Shown here: piece by piece, positions 27,327-35,067 of the stretch
Numbering within the stretch: the first letter of the stretch is position 1
Layout of the letters: each line of letters begins with the position of its first letter
NCBI GenBank assembly: GCA_026002875.1
Contig: BPGE01000001.1
Location: 4,588,001 to 4,652,000, forward strand
Reading direction: 5' to 3'
DNA: 64,000 nt
Origin: Bryobacteraceae bacterium
Lineage (GTDB): Bacteria > Acidobacteriota > Terriglobia > Bryobacterales > Bryobacteraceae
Notes under the pieces: generated by a model
The model's database searches: none
The model's input: only the letters and a program-made list of their open reading frames with translations
Told to the model about the DNA's origin: nothing
Made by a program: the position numbers and the translations under genes

Positions 27327-28691
27327 TCAATCCTCCTTCCCGTCGATCCCCAGCTTCTGCTGCCACTCGGCCAGAGTCTCCACCAGGTTCGACAGGATGT
27401 GCACGAAGCCCGCCACCCCGGCTTCCCGCAGCGCTTCAATCTGTTCCTTCGGATTTCCGGCCACGATCACCGGAACCTTCGCCTGCGGGCACACCTCGCG
27501 GGCGAAGTCGAGATACTCGGGATCCGACGAGCACAGCACGATCAGATCCGCGCCCCCGGGAATCGCACCGCCCTCCATCTCCGCTTCTTCAATGGCGAAC
27601 CCCGCGCAGCCGAAGAAATTCAGGCAGAACTGCGCCCGCGCCATCTTCATCTTCAGATCGCCGCGCTTCAGCAGCAGCACCTTCGGCGTCTTTCCCGTGC
27701 GCCGCGCATGGCGCTCCGTGCGCAGCCGGATCTTCTCGATCGGCCGCGCCAGCCGCCACTCGGCGCCTTCGAGCGACCCCGCCTGTTCCAGCCGCTTCTC
27801 CGTCAGGTCCGGGTAGTTGTTCACCCCCACCATCACGCGCCGCCGCGAGGCGAACTCCTTCTCTTTCGCCTCGCGCGCCGCGGCGACCGAAGAATCAATG
27901 AACGCGCGCGCCTGCGCAAAGCCGCCCATCGACTCCACCTGCTGGAACAGCTTCCACGCTTCCGCCGCCAGGCTCGCCGTCAGGCTCTCGATGAACCACG
28001 ACCCGCCCGCCGGATCGGCCACCTTGTCCAGGTGCGCTTCTTCCTTCAGGATCAGCTGCACATTGCGCGCCAGCCGCGCCGGATAGCCGGCCGCCTGCAC
28101 GCGCAGCGTGTCCGCGCCGCCCAGCACCGCCGACAGCGCTTCCGTCGTCGACCGCAGCAGGTTCGTCCACGGATCGTAGATGCTCTTGTTCGACAGCGCC
28201 GTCACCGCGTGAAGGCGCGTCTCCGGGCTCTTTCCGTAGGCCTCCGCCACGCGCGCGTACAGCAGCCGCGCGGCCCGCAGCTTGGCGATCTCCATGAAGT
28301 ACGTCGAGCCGACGCCGAACGCCAGCCCTTCCACCGCCTGCCCCGCCGCAAGCCGGTCGGAGGCTTCGGCCAGCGTGAACGCCAGCTCCTGCACGGCCGT
28401 CGCGCCGCGTTCATGGTAGGCCGCCCCGTTCACCACGCCCTCCGGCAGCGGCCCTTCCGCCATCTCCCACGGGCGCGCCACGCAGTGCCGGTACTGCACC
28501 GGCGGCAGATCCTCGCGCCGGTAGTAGGGCCGCACCGCAACGCCCTCCGGCGTCTTCCAGATCAGCTTCTTCTCATAATCGGCGCCTTTCAGATCGGCGC
28601 GGATCGCTTCTTCCCACGCCTCCTTGGGCACGGGCGGAAAATCTTCCAGCAGCCGCAGCTCCTGCTCGTGGCATGAATTGGCTTCAGGCAT
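27327..28691 (-). CDS. mutA: methylmalonyl-CoA mutase, small subunit (short form)
   Basis: A 454-residue partner subunit, related to the large chain but without catalytic B12 ligands. The start region [20 protein letters not shown], then [20 protein letters not shown], is typical of small subunits. The barrel is abbreviated: [40 protein letters not shown], then [20 protein letters not shown]. The C-terminal Rossmann region has [18 protein letters not shown] in place of the B12 loop, with no DxHxxG. It is clearly shorter than Propionibacterium MutA (about 640). It overlaps the epimerase gene by 8 nt. Confidence 0.9.
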   Translation of the reverse strand: MPEANSCHEQELRLLEDFPPVPKEAWEEAIRADLKGADYEKKLIWKTPEGVAVRPYYRREDLPPVQYRHCVARPWEMAEGPLPEGVVNGAAYHERGATAVQELAFTLAEASDRLAAGQAVEGLAFGVGSTYFMEIAKLRAARLLYARVAEAYGKSPETRLHAVTALSNKSIYDPWTNLLRSTTEALSAVLGGADTLRVQAAGYPARLARNVQLILKEEAHLDKVADPAGGSWFIESLTASLAAEAWKLFQQVESMGGFAQARAFIDSSVAAAREAKEKEFASRRRVMVGVNNYPDLTEKRLEQAGSLEGAEWRLARPIEKIRLRTERHARRTGKTPKVLLLKRGDLKMKMARAQFCLNFFGCAGFAIEEAEMEGGAIPGGADLIVLCSSDPEYLDFAREVCPQAKVPVIVAGNPKEQIEALREAGVAGFVHILSNLVETLAEWQQKLGIDGKED

Positions 28692-29133
28692 GGCTTTCCG
28701 TCTCCTGCACGACCTCGATCAGATACGAGAAATCCTTCGGGTGCACGAAGAAGATCATCGTGCCCCGCGAGCCCGGACCCGGCTCCTGCGTCAGGTTGAA
28801 GCCCTTTTCCTTCATGAACGCGTACGCTGCGTGGATGTCCTTCACGCGGAACGCCAGATGCGCGAAGCCGCCGCGCCCGCCGTTCTTCTCGATCTGTTTC
28901 GCTACCGGCGACTCCGGCGACAGCGGCTCCAGCAGCTGGATCAGGTTCGGCCCTTCGCCGATCCTCAGCAGCACCTCCCGCACCATGTGCTTTCCGTGCA
29001 CCTCCTCGCGGTGCAGCTCCGTGAAGCCCAGCGCCTTGTACTTCTCCACCTGGGCGTCAAGCTGCCCCTGCGGCACGGCGATGGCCACATGGTCGACAAA
29101 TTCGAATCCCGCGCTCTTCAGCTCTTCAAACAT
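28684..29133 (-). CDS. mce: methylmalonyl-CoA epimerase
   Basis: Converts (S)- to (R)-methylmalonyl-CoA, linking carboxyl transfer to the mutase. 149 residues from ATG 29133, with CAGGAG 8 nt upstream; longer forms of the frame are rejected because they add non-family sequence. Vicinal-oxygen-chelate fold: EFVDHVAIAVPQG with metal ligand His15, VREVLLRIGEGPNLIQLLEP, GGFAHLAFRVKDI with a second His, and DFSYLIEVVQE with the C-terminal Glu ligand. It sits between the biotin carrier and mutA. Confidence 0.94.
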   Translation of the reverse strand: MFEELKSAGFEFVDHVAIAVPQGQLDAQVEKYKALGFTELHREEVHGKHMVREVLLRIGEGPNLIQLLEPLSPESPVAKQIEKNGGRGGFAHLAFRVKDIHAAYAFMKEKGFNLTQEPGPGSRGTMIFFVHPKDFSYLIEVVQETESHA

Positions 29134-29152
29134 CGGAAAAGCTCCTGCCTGT

Positions 29153-29542
29153 TTACTCGAATTCCACCAGGACGGCGCCCGACTGCACGGAATCGCCGGC
29201 GTTGACATTCACCTTCGCCACCTTGCCCGCCATCGGCGCCGTGATGTTGGTCTCCATCTTCATCGCTTCCAGCACCAGCAGCGTGTCGCCGGGCTGGATC
29301 TGCTGCCCGGGCTGCGCCAGCACCTTCACCACGATGCCATTGATCGGGCTGCGGCACACCTTGTCCTCGTCCACGGGCTCGCCGCCAGCGGGCGCCGCCG
29401 CCGGCGCCGGCGCCGCAGGCACGCGCGCCGCGCCCGGCTGGATCATGTAGCTCGGCGGCAGGACCGGCTTGGGCGGTTCCGGCTCGGACGCTTCCACGTC
29501 CACTTCGTATGTCTTTCCATCGATCGTAATCTTCAGTTTCAC
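29153..29542 (-). CDS. biotin carboxyl carrier protein (1.3S-like)
   Basis: A 129-residue carrier that shuttles the carboxyl group on biotin. The start is GTG 29542 with AGGAG 8 nt upstream. The N-terminus (MKLKITIDGKTYEVDVEASE) leads to an Ala/Pro-rich flexible linker (about 37-53) and a biotinyl domain, CRSPINGIVVKVLAQPG, with the biotin acceptor Lys95 in LEAMKMETNI. Lys95 is 34 residues from the C-terminus, the usual spacing. Size and layout match the 1.3S subunit of transcarboxylase and the gamma/beta carriers of decarboxylases. Confidence 0.95.
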   Translation of the reverse strand: MKLKITIDGKTYEVDVEASEPEPPKPVLPPSYMIQPGAARVPAAPAPAAAPAGGEPVDEDKVCRSPINGIVVKVLAQPGQQIQPGDTLLVLEAMKMETNITAPMAGKVAKVNVNAGDSVQSGAVLVEFE

Positions 29543-29560
29543 GGAAAAATCTCCTGTCCT

Positions 29561-29902
29561 TTAACGAACCCGGTGCTGATGATGCTGCGGCGAAATCCGG
29601 TGCGACGCCTGGATCGACACGCGCCCCTGCTGCGCCCACGTCGGCGAGCTCACCAGGCGGATGGCGCGGATGTGCGGCCGCTTGCCGAGATAGGCTGCAA
29701 TCGCGGCCGAAATCGCCGCCAGCGTCTCTTCCGAAATCGCCTCTTCCACGGGCTTCGGCTCCTCGGCCGGAACCTCCACCGCGTGCGAAGGCGCGGCTGC
29801 CGCCGCCGCTTCCAGCTCCGCCAGCTTCGCGGCCAGCGCCGCCAGATGCTCGCGCAGCGCCGCCACCTCCTGGCTCAGACTCTGCAAAGTCACCTGCGAC
29901 AT
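29561..29902 (-). CDS. small coiled-coil protein in the carboxyltransferase operon
   Basis: A 113-residue protein that is clearly translated: AGGAGG lies 6 nt before ATG 29902. Residues 1-37 are a heptad-rich helix (LSQEVAALREHLAALAAKLA), followed by a short acidic Pro-rich linker. A second helix and basic segment follow (AISAAIAAYLGKRPHIRAIR, then WAQQGRVSIQASHRI). No enzyme domain was recognised. Its position between the carboxyltransferase and the carrier resembles the small subunits (delta/epsilon) of methylmalonyl-CoA decarboxylases. A scaffold joining carrier to carboxyltransferase is inferred, not shown. Confidence 0.7.
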   Translation of the reverse strand: MSQVTLQSLSQEVAALREHLAALAAKLAELEAAAAAAPSHAVEVPAEEPKPVEEAISEETLAAISAAIAAYLGKRPHIRAIRLVSSPTWAQQGRVSIQASHRISPQHHQHRVR

Positions 29903-29915
29903 CGCAGTCCTCCTC

Positions 29916-31469
29916 TCACAGCGGAATCAGACCGTGCTTCTTTCCAGGCCGCAGCTCGCGCTTCGTGTGCAGATACTCGAGCGACTGCGCGATGTACTTC
30001 CGCGTCTCCGCCGGCTCGATGATGTCGTCCACCAGCCGCCGGCCCGCGGCCACATACGGATTGGCGAACACTTCGCGGTATTTCTCGATCATCTCCTGCC
30101 GCTTTTTCGCCTGGTCCTCGGCCTCCGCGATCTCCTTCTTGAACACGATCTCCGCCGCGCCTTCCGCGCCCATCACCGCGATCTCCGCCGTCGGCCACGC
30201 ATAGACGCGGTCCGCGCCCAGGTCTTTCGCGCACATCGCCAGATACGCGCCTCCATAGGCCTTGCGCAGCACCACCGTGATCTTGGGCACCGTCGCCGCC
30301 GAGTAGGCGAACAGCATCTTCGCCCCGTGCCGGATGATGCCGTTGTGCTCCTGCGCCACGCCCGGCAGGAAGCCCGGCACGTCCACCAGCGTCACCAGCG
30401 GAATGTTGAACGCGTTGCAGAACCGCACAAACCGCGCGCCCTTCGAGCTCGCGTCGATGTCCAGCACGCCCGCCTGCACGCTCGGCTGGTTCGCAATCAC
30501 GCCCACCGTCCGGCCGTAAATCCGCGCGAACCCGATCACGAGGTTCGGCGCATGGCCCGCCTGCACTTCCAGGAAATCGGCGTTGTCCACGATGCGGAAG
30601 ATCACCTCCCGCACGTCGTAGCCCTTCTTGCCGTCCACCGGAACGATCTCGTTCAGCTCGGGATCCGGATCGCAGTGGTAGTTGCCCGGCACCTCCGGCG
30701 GATCTTCCAGATTGTTCGACGGCAGGAACGACAGCAGCTTCTGGCAGATCAGAATCGCCTGCTGGTCGTCCTCCGCGATGAAGTGAATCACGCCGGACCG
30801 CACCATGTGCGCGTCCGGCCCGCCCAGCTCGTCCATCGTCACGTTCTCGCCCGTCACCTGCTTGATCACGTTCGGCCCGGTGATGAACATGTGCGCCTTG
30901 CGCGTCTGGATGATGAAGTCCGTCAGCGCCGGCGAGTAGGCCGCGCCGCCCGCGCAGGGCCCGCAGATCAGCGAAATCTGCGGCACCGCGCCGCTCAGCA
31001 TCACGTTCGTGTAGAACACGCGCCCGTAGCCGGACAGCGAGTCGATGCCCTCCTGCACGCGCGCCCCGCCCGAGTCGTTGATGAAGATGAACGGCGAGCC
31101 CGTCTTCAGCGACTGCAGCATCGCGTCAGCCACCTTGTTCGAGTGCAGCTCGCCCGCCGATCCGCCCAGCACCGTGAAGTCCTGGCTCGCCACATGGACC
31201 AGCCGCCCGCCGATCGCCGCCGAGCCCGTCACCACGCCGTCGGCCGGCGCGTCCTTGCCCGCCATGCCGAACATCGTGGCGCGGTGCTGGGCAAAACAGC
31301 CCATTTCCATGAACGAGCCCGGATCCACCAGCGCTTCAATCCTCTCCCGGGCTGTCAGCTTGCCCGAGGCGCGGTGCTTTTCCAGCTTGTCCGCGCCTCC
31401 GCCGTTGTAAATGTGCTGGCGCTTCTTGCGGAGCTCCGCAATGCGCTGTTCCATGGATTTGATCGACAT
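29916..31469 (-). CDS. methylmalonyl-CoA/propionyl-CoA carboxyltransferase (12S/PccB/MmdA type)
   Basis: 517 residues, family length. It transfers a carboxyl group between an acyl-CoA and biotin. N-terminal crotonase-fold half: LTARERIEALVDPGSFMEMG, SQDFTVLGGSAGELHSNKVA, FINDSGGARVQEGIDSLSGY and ICGPCAGGAAYSPALTDFII. C-terminal half: QPSVQAGVLDIDASSKGARF, VDVPGFLPGVAQEHNGIIRH and RKAYGGAYLAMCAKDLGADR. The GGAAYSPAL and GGAYLAM oxyanion-hole glycines are present. No biotin carboxylase gene lies nearby, so ATP-driven propionyl-CoA carboxylase is less likely than transcarboxylase or decarboxylase use. Confidence 0.94.
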   Translation of the reverse strand: MSIKSMEQRIAELRKKRQHIYNGGGADKLEKHRASGKLTARERIEALVDPGSFMEMGCFAQHRATMFGMAGKDAPADGVVTGSAAIGGRLVHVASQDFTVLGGSAGELHSNKVADAMLQSLKTGSPFIFINDSGGARVQEGIDSLSGYGRVFYTNVMLSGAVPQISLICGPCAGGAAYSPALTDFIIQTRKAHMFITGPNVIKQVTGENVTMDELGGPDAHMVRSGVIHFIAEDDQQAILICQKLLSFLPSNNLEDPPEVPGNYHCDPDPELNEIVPVDGKKGYDVREVIFRIVDNADFLEVQAGHAPNLVIGFARIYGRTVGVIANQPSVQAGVLDIDASSKGARFVRFCNAFNIPLVTLVDVPGFLPGVAQEHNGIIRHGAKMLFAYSAATVPKITVVLRKAYGGAYLAMCAKDLGADRVYAWPTAEIAVMGAEGAAEIVFKKEIAEAEDQAKKRQEMIEKYREVFANPYVAAGRRLVDDIIEPAETRKYIAQSLEYLHTKRELRPGKKHGLIPL

Positions 31470-31554
31470 ATAAGAGACCTATGACTCCGAATTTCCAGAT
31501 TCACAAACGTTGCTGATCCCTCCCCTCGCTTTCGCTCCGGAAGGAAAATTCCAA

Positions 31555-33063
31555 TCAGGGCGCGGGGGCCACCGTCACCTTGTGCGTCTTTTCGCCGATC
31601 GTGACGTCGTACACCACCCTGGTCATCACCGGACCTTTGCCATCGCCTGCGGGCGCACCCGCCGCTGCAGCCGGCGCCGCCGCCGGGTCCTTGCCCAGGT
31701 TCTTCGGCCCTTCATGCCGCGTCGAGAAAAACTTCGGCGCCACCTGCGGGAACATCGCGTACGTCAGCACGTCTTCGTCGGTGCCGTTGCACCCTTTGCA
31801 GGCGATCGCCGCCGAGCGCAGTTCCTCCCACTCCGGCTTCAGCAGGTCCGCCGGGCGGCAGGTGATGGCCTGCTTCTTCGCCTGAGCGGCGGCGAGTTGG
31901 ATGATCTCCGGATCGCGCTGCCCGATCGTCGTCCCGTAGTAGCCCAGCATCAGATCGGCGAACTCGCCCGTCAGCACCTTGTAGCGGCCCATCATCACGT
32001 TGAACACCGCCTGCGTGCCCACGATCTGGCTGGTGGGCGTCACCAGCGGCGGATAGCCCGCGTCCTTGCGCACGCGGGGCACTTCCTCCAGCACCTCCTG
32101 GATGCGGTGCGCCGCGCCCTGCTGCCGCAGCTGGCTCTCCATGTTCGAGATCATCCCGCCCGGGATCTGCGACTCGAAGATCTCCGTGTCCACGCCCGTG
32201 ATGTTGGACAGGAACTCCTGATACCGCGGCCGGATCCTGTCGAAATGGCGCTTGATGTTCAGCAGCCGCTTCTTGTCGAGCGACGTCGAGTACGGAGTGC
32301 CCTCCAGCATCTCCACCAGGCTCTCCGTCGGGTTGTGCCCCGGACCCAGCGACAGCGAGCTGATCGACGTGTCCACGCAGTCCGCCCCCGCCTCGATCGC
32401 CTTCATCAGCGAGACCATCGTCACGCCCGTCGTGGCATGCACGTGGACGTGCACCCGCACTTCCTCTCCGCAGGCGTCCTTGATCGCCCGCACCAGCTCG
32501 TACGCCGGCGCCGGCTTCAGCAGCGCCGCCATGTCCTTGATGCACAGCGAATCGCAGCCCAGGTCCAGCAGCTGCTCGGCCAGCTCCACATACCCGGTGA
32601 TCGTGTGCAGCGGGCTGATCGTATAGCAGATCGTCCCCTGCGCGTGCTTGCCCGTCCGCTTCACCGCCTGGATCGCCCGCCGCAGGTTGCGGATGTCGTT
32701 CAGCGCGTCGAACACGCGGAAGACGTCCATCCCGTTCTCCGCCGCCTTCTCCACGAACCGGTCCACCACCGTGTCCTCATAGTGCCGGTAGCCCAGCAGG
32801 TTCTGCCCCCGCAGCAGCATCTGCAGCCGCGAGTTCGGCAGCGCCTTGCGGAACGCCCGCAGCCTCTCCCACGGGTCTTCATTCAGGAACCGGATGCAGG
32901 CGTCGAACGTCGCTCCGCCCCAGCATTCCACGCTCCAGTAGCCGGCTTTGTCGATGTCCTCGCAGGCGGGCAGCATGTCCTCCAGCGCCATGCGCGTGGC
33001 CATCAGCGACTGGTGCCCGTCCCGCAGGACGAGTTCGGTGACGTCGATATGACGAGTATTCAT
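31555..33063 (-). CDS. 5S-type carboxyltransferase (pyruvate/oxaloacetate)
   Basis: 502 residues from ATG 33063, with AAAGGGA upstream; the frame stays open to 33171 but that part covers the promoter. A DRE-TIM metallolyase barrel carries the pyruvate carboxyltransferase active site: the Asp15 motif LVLRDGHQS, the probable carbamylated Lys176 in LCIKDMAALL, and metal ligands His207 and His209 in VHVHVHATTG. The Lys-to-His spacing equals that of Propionibacterium 5S. The C-terminus ends in an Ala/Pro-rich linker and a short beta tail (VMTRVVYDVTIGEKTHKVTV) without a biotin lysine, so it depends on the separate carrier. It is the first gene of the operon. Confidence 0.92.
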   Translation of the reverse strand: MNTRHIDVTELVLRDGHQSLMATRMALEDMLPACEDIDKAGYWSVECWGGATFDACIRFLNEDPWERLRAFRKALPNSRLQMLLRGQNLLGYRHYEDTVVDRFVEKAAENGMDVFRVFDALNDIRNLRRAIQAVKRTGKHAQGTICYTISPLHTITGYVELAEQLLDLGCDSLCIKDMAALLKPAPAYELVRAIKDACGEEVRVHVHVHATTGVTMVSLMKAIEAGADCVDTSISSLSLGPGHNPTESLVEMLEGTPYSTSLDKKRLLNIKRHFDRIRPRYQEFLSNITGVDTEIFESQIPGGMISNMESQLRQQGAAHRIQEVLEEVPRVRKDAGYPPLVTPTSQIVGTQAVFNVMMGRYKVLTGEFADLMLGYYGTTIGQRDPEIIQLAAAQAKKQAITCRPADLLKPEWEELRSAAIACKGCNGTDEDVLTYAMFPQVAPKFFSTRHEGPKNLGKDPAAAPAAAAGAPAGDGKGPVMTRVVYDVTIGEKTHKVTVAPAP

Positions 33064-33133
33064 GAGTCCCTTTGTGACCTCAGATGCGGCGCCCAGCCCT
33101 TCGGATGAATCATCGGCAGCGCCATCGCTTTCT

Positions 33134-33163
33134 AGAATATCAGACCAAGATATCCTGTTGCAA
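33134..33163 (-). promoter_or_regulatory. promoter of the propionate operon
   Basis: On the minus strand, TTGCAA (33163-33158), an 18-nt spacer and TATTCT (33139-33134). This places transcription start near 33127, about 64 nt before the 5S-type gene. Confidence 0.55.
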
Positions 33164-33223
33164 AACGCCACACAGCCGCTTCTCGCCCTTTCGATTGATC
33201 ATACCCAACTTCCTGTTACAAAA
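33153..33223. repeat. direct repeats at the propionate operon promoter
   Basis: TCCTGTTGCAAAA (33153-33165) and TCCTGTTACAAAA (33211-33223) match at 12 of 13 bases and are 58 bp apart. The inner copy overlaps the -35 element, as expected for an operator pair. No matching regulator is known. Confidence 0.45.
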
Positions 33224-33484
33224 AGGCTAATTCGCCGTCCGCAAATCCCCGCCCGCCGCGCAATCCCCGCCTGTCACAGCCTGGTGACATGGAGGGCCCG
33301 GCGCTGGCTCTCCGCATTTTCCCCCGCGCTTGCGCCAACGGCGGGGCCTGCGTCGGGGATGGGCGGGGAAAGATGAATTCCGTTTCAAACACAATAGGCT
33401 CTTTTTGTTTGGTGAATCTCTTCCCGGTTGGCGCCCCGCCCCGCGCGTCTGCTGAAATGGAAGGAGCGGAGATCGTTCCCCACC

Positions 33485-34201
33485 GTGTCCACCCTCTACC
33501 TGATCCGCCACGGCCAGGCCGGCCTGCGCGATGACTACGACCGCCTCTCGCCTCTCGGCCGGGAGCAGGCCCGCGCCCTCGCCCGCTGGCTGCTGGCGGA
33601 GGGCATCGCCTTCGACCGCATCCTCAGCGGCGGGCTCCGCCGCCAGAAGGAAACCGCCGCCATCGTGGCGGAAGCCCTCGCCGCGGCCGGCGCGCCCGTG
33701 GCGCCGGTCGAGGAAGACCCCCGCTGGAGCGAGTTCGATCTCGATCAGGTCTACGCCGGCATCGCCCCTCAGATCGCCGCCGAAGATCCGGCCTTCCGCG
33801 CGCAGTACGAAGAACTGCTCGTCCGCATGCGCTCGGGCGAAGACGGCATCCACCGCCAGTGGACCCCCGCCGACACGATGGTTGTGCGCGCCTGGATCGA
33901 GAACCGCTACCCGTTCGAAGGCGAATCCTGGTCCGCGTTTCTGGATCGCGTCCACGCGGCGCTGGCCGATGTTCTCCGTTCACCCGCCCGCCGCACGGCC
34001 GTTTTCACCTCTGCCACGCCCGTGGCCATCACCGTCGCTTCGCTCTTCGGCAGCCGCACGCCCATGCACATCATGCGGCTGGCCGGCGCAGCCGTCAACA
34101 CGAACCTCACCATCCTCGACCTGCGCAACGGCGATCCCGCGCTGGCCTGCTTCAACGCCTTCCCGCATCTCGCCGAGCCCCGCCTGCGCACGTTCCGATG
34201 A
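33485..34201 (+). CDS. histidine phosphatase family protein (phosphoglycerate mutase-like)
   Basis: 238 residues from GTG 33485 (VSTLYLIRHGQAG). The catalytic RHG motif is at residues 8-10, followed by LSPLGREQARALARWLL and RILSGGLRRQKETAAIVAEA (second Arg). The second catalytic His is replaced or shifted: the usual VSHG-like block reads FTSATPVAITVASLFG. The substrate could be a phosphorylated metabolite or protein; it is not defined by sequence. Its stop overlaps the next start (ATGA). Confidence 0.85.
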   Translation: MSTLYLIRHGQAGLRDDYDRLSPLGREQARALARWLLAEGIAFDRILSGGLRRQKETAAIVAEALAAAGAPVAPVEEDPRWSEFDLDQVYAGIAPQIAAEDPAFRAQYEELLVRMRSGEDGIHRQWTPADTMVVRAWIENRYPFEGESWSAFLDRVHAALADVLRSPARRTAVFTSATPVAITVASLFGSRTPMHIMRLAGAAVNTNLTILDLRNGDPALACFNAFPHLAEPRLRTFR

Positions 34202-35067
34202 CCCCGCCCGTCCTGATCCTCGGCTGCGGCTATACCGGCAGCCGCGCCGCGGCGCGCCTCGCCGCCCGCGGCATCCGCGTCCTCGCCGCCGGCCGCCGCG
34301 CGGATCTCATCCCGCCGCACCCGTTCATCGAGCCGGTCCTTCTCGATGCCGCCTCCCGCACCGGTCTCGAATCGCTCCTCCCTCGCTTCCCGAACGGCTG
34401 CCATCTGCTCCACTCCCTGCCCGTGCTCGATGACGGCCGCGAGATCACTCCGCTGATTCTCTCCGTGCTCGGGCCGGCCCTCCGGCGCGTCGTCTATCTC
34501 TCGACCACCGCTGTTTACGGCGCGCAGCCCGAGATTGACGAACACACCCCTGCCGAGCCGCAGACGCCCGAAGCCCGCCTGCGCCTCGCCGCCGAGCAGG
34601 CCGTTCTTTCCGGCCCCTGGTCCGCCATCGTGCTGAGGCCCGCCGCCATCTACGGCCCCGGCCGCGGCGTGCATGTCTCCATCCCTGCCGGCCGCTTCCG
34701 CATGGCCGGCGCAGGAGAGTCCTGGGTCTCGCGCATCCACGTCGACGATCTCGCCGCGCTCGCGGAAGCGGCCTTGTTCAGCGAGATCCGCGGCGCCTGG
34801 CCCGTGGCCGATCTCGAGCCCTCCCGTCAGCGCGACATCGCCGCGTTCGTCTGTTCCCTGCTCGGCTGCCCGATGCCGCCCGAGGCCCCTCCCGAATCTC
34901 TCCATCGCACGCTCCGCGCCAACCGCCGCGTCGACGGCCGCGCCGTCTTCCGCGCCCATGGCCTCGCCCTGCAGTTCCCTTCTTTCCGCGAAGGCATCCC
35001 CGCCTGCCTCGCCGCCGAAGGCCGCCTCCCCTTGCCGCCGCGCTCCGCGCTACAATCCGAAACTTGA
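34198..35067 (+). CDS. NAD(P)-binding SDR/epimerase-like protein (YeeZ type)
   Basis: 289 residues. Dinucleotide-binding loop PVLILGCGYTGSRAAARLAA at residues 4-23, then VVYLSTTAVYGAQPEIDEHT, where S/T and Tyr occupy the extended-SDR catalytic region, IVLRPAAIYGPGRGVHV and SRIHVDDLAALAEAA. It resembles YeeZ-like proteins of unknown substrate. It overlaps the histidine phosphatase gene and rluB by 4 nt each, forming a three-gene unit. Confidence 0.82.
   Translation: MTPPVLILGCGYTGSRAAARLAARGIRVLAAGRRADLIPPHPFIEPVLLDAASRTGLESLLPRFPNGCHLLHSLPVLDDGREITPLILSVLGPALRRVVYLSTTAVYGAQPEIDEHTPAEPQTPEARLRLAAEQAVLSGPWSAIVLRPAAIYGPGRGVHVSIPAGRFRMAGAGESWVSRIHVDDLAALAEAALFSEIRGAWPVADLEPSRQRDIAAFVCSLLGCPMPPEAPPESLHRTLRANRRVDGRAVFRAHGLALQFPSFREGIPACLAAEGRLPLPPRSALQSET
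35051..35056 (+). promoter_or_regulatory. -10 box TACAAT upstream of rluB
   Basis: TACAAT ends 7 nt before the TTG start of rluB, which would yield a nearly leaderless transcript. It lies inside the SDR gene, so read-through expression is also possible. Confidence 0.35.

Larger units (their letters stand above)
33064..33484. other. 421-nt intergenic region
   Basis: No gene recognised. It holds the promoter and direct repeats of the minus-strand operon in its left third. The right part (33230-33484) is mixed GC/AT sequence with a T-rich stretch (CTCTTTTTGTTTGG near 33402) before the histidine phosphatase gene. No clear plus-strand promoter was found. Confidence 0.6.

Noticed and set aside
22587-33063. 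Na+-pumping oxaloacetate or methylmalonyl-CoA decarboxylase
   Set aside because: No membrane beta subunit or OadG-like membrane gamma subunit in the operon, and the small coiled-coil protein has no membrane helix. A transcarboxylase fits better, though a distant beta subunit cannot be excluded.
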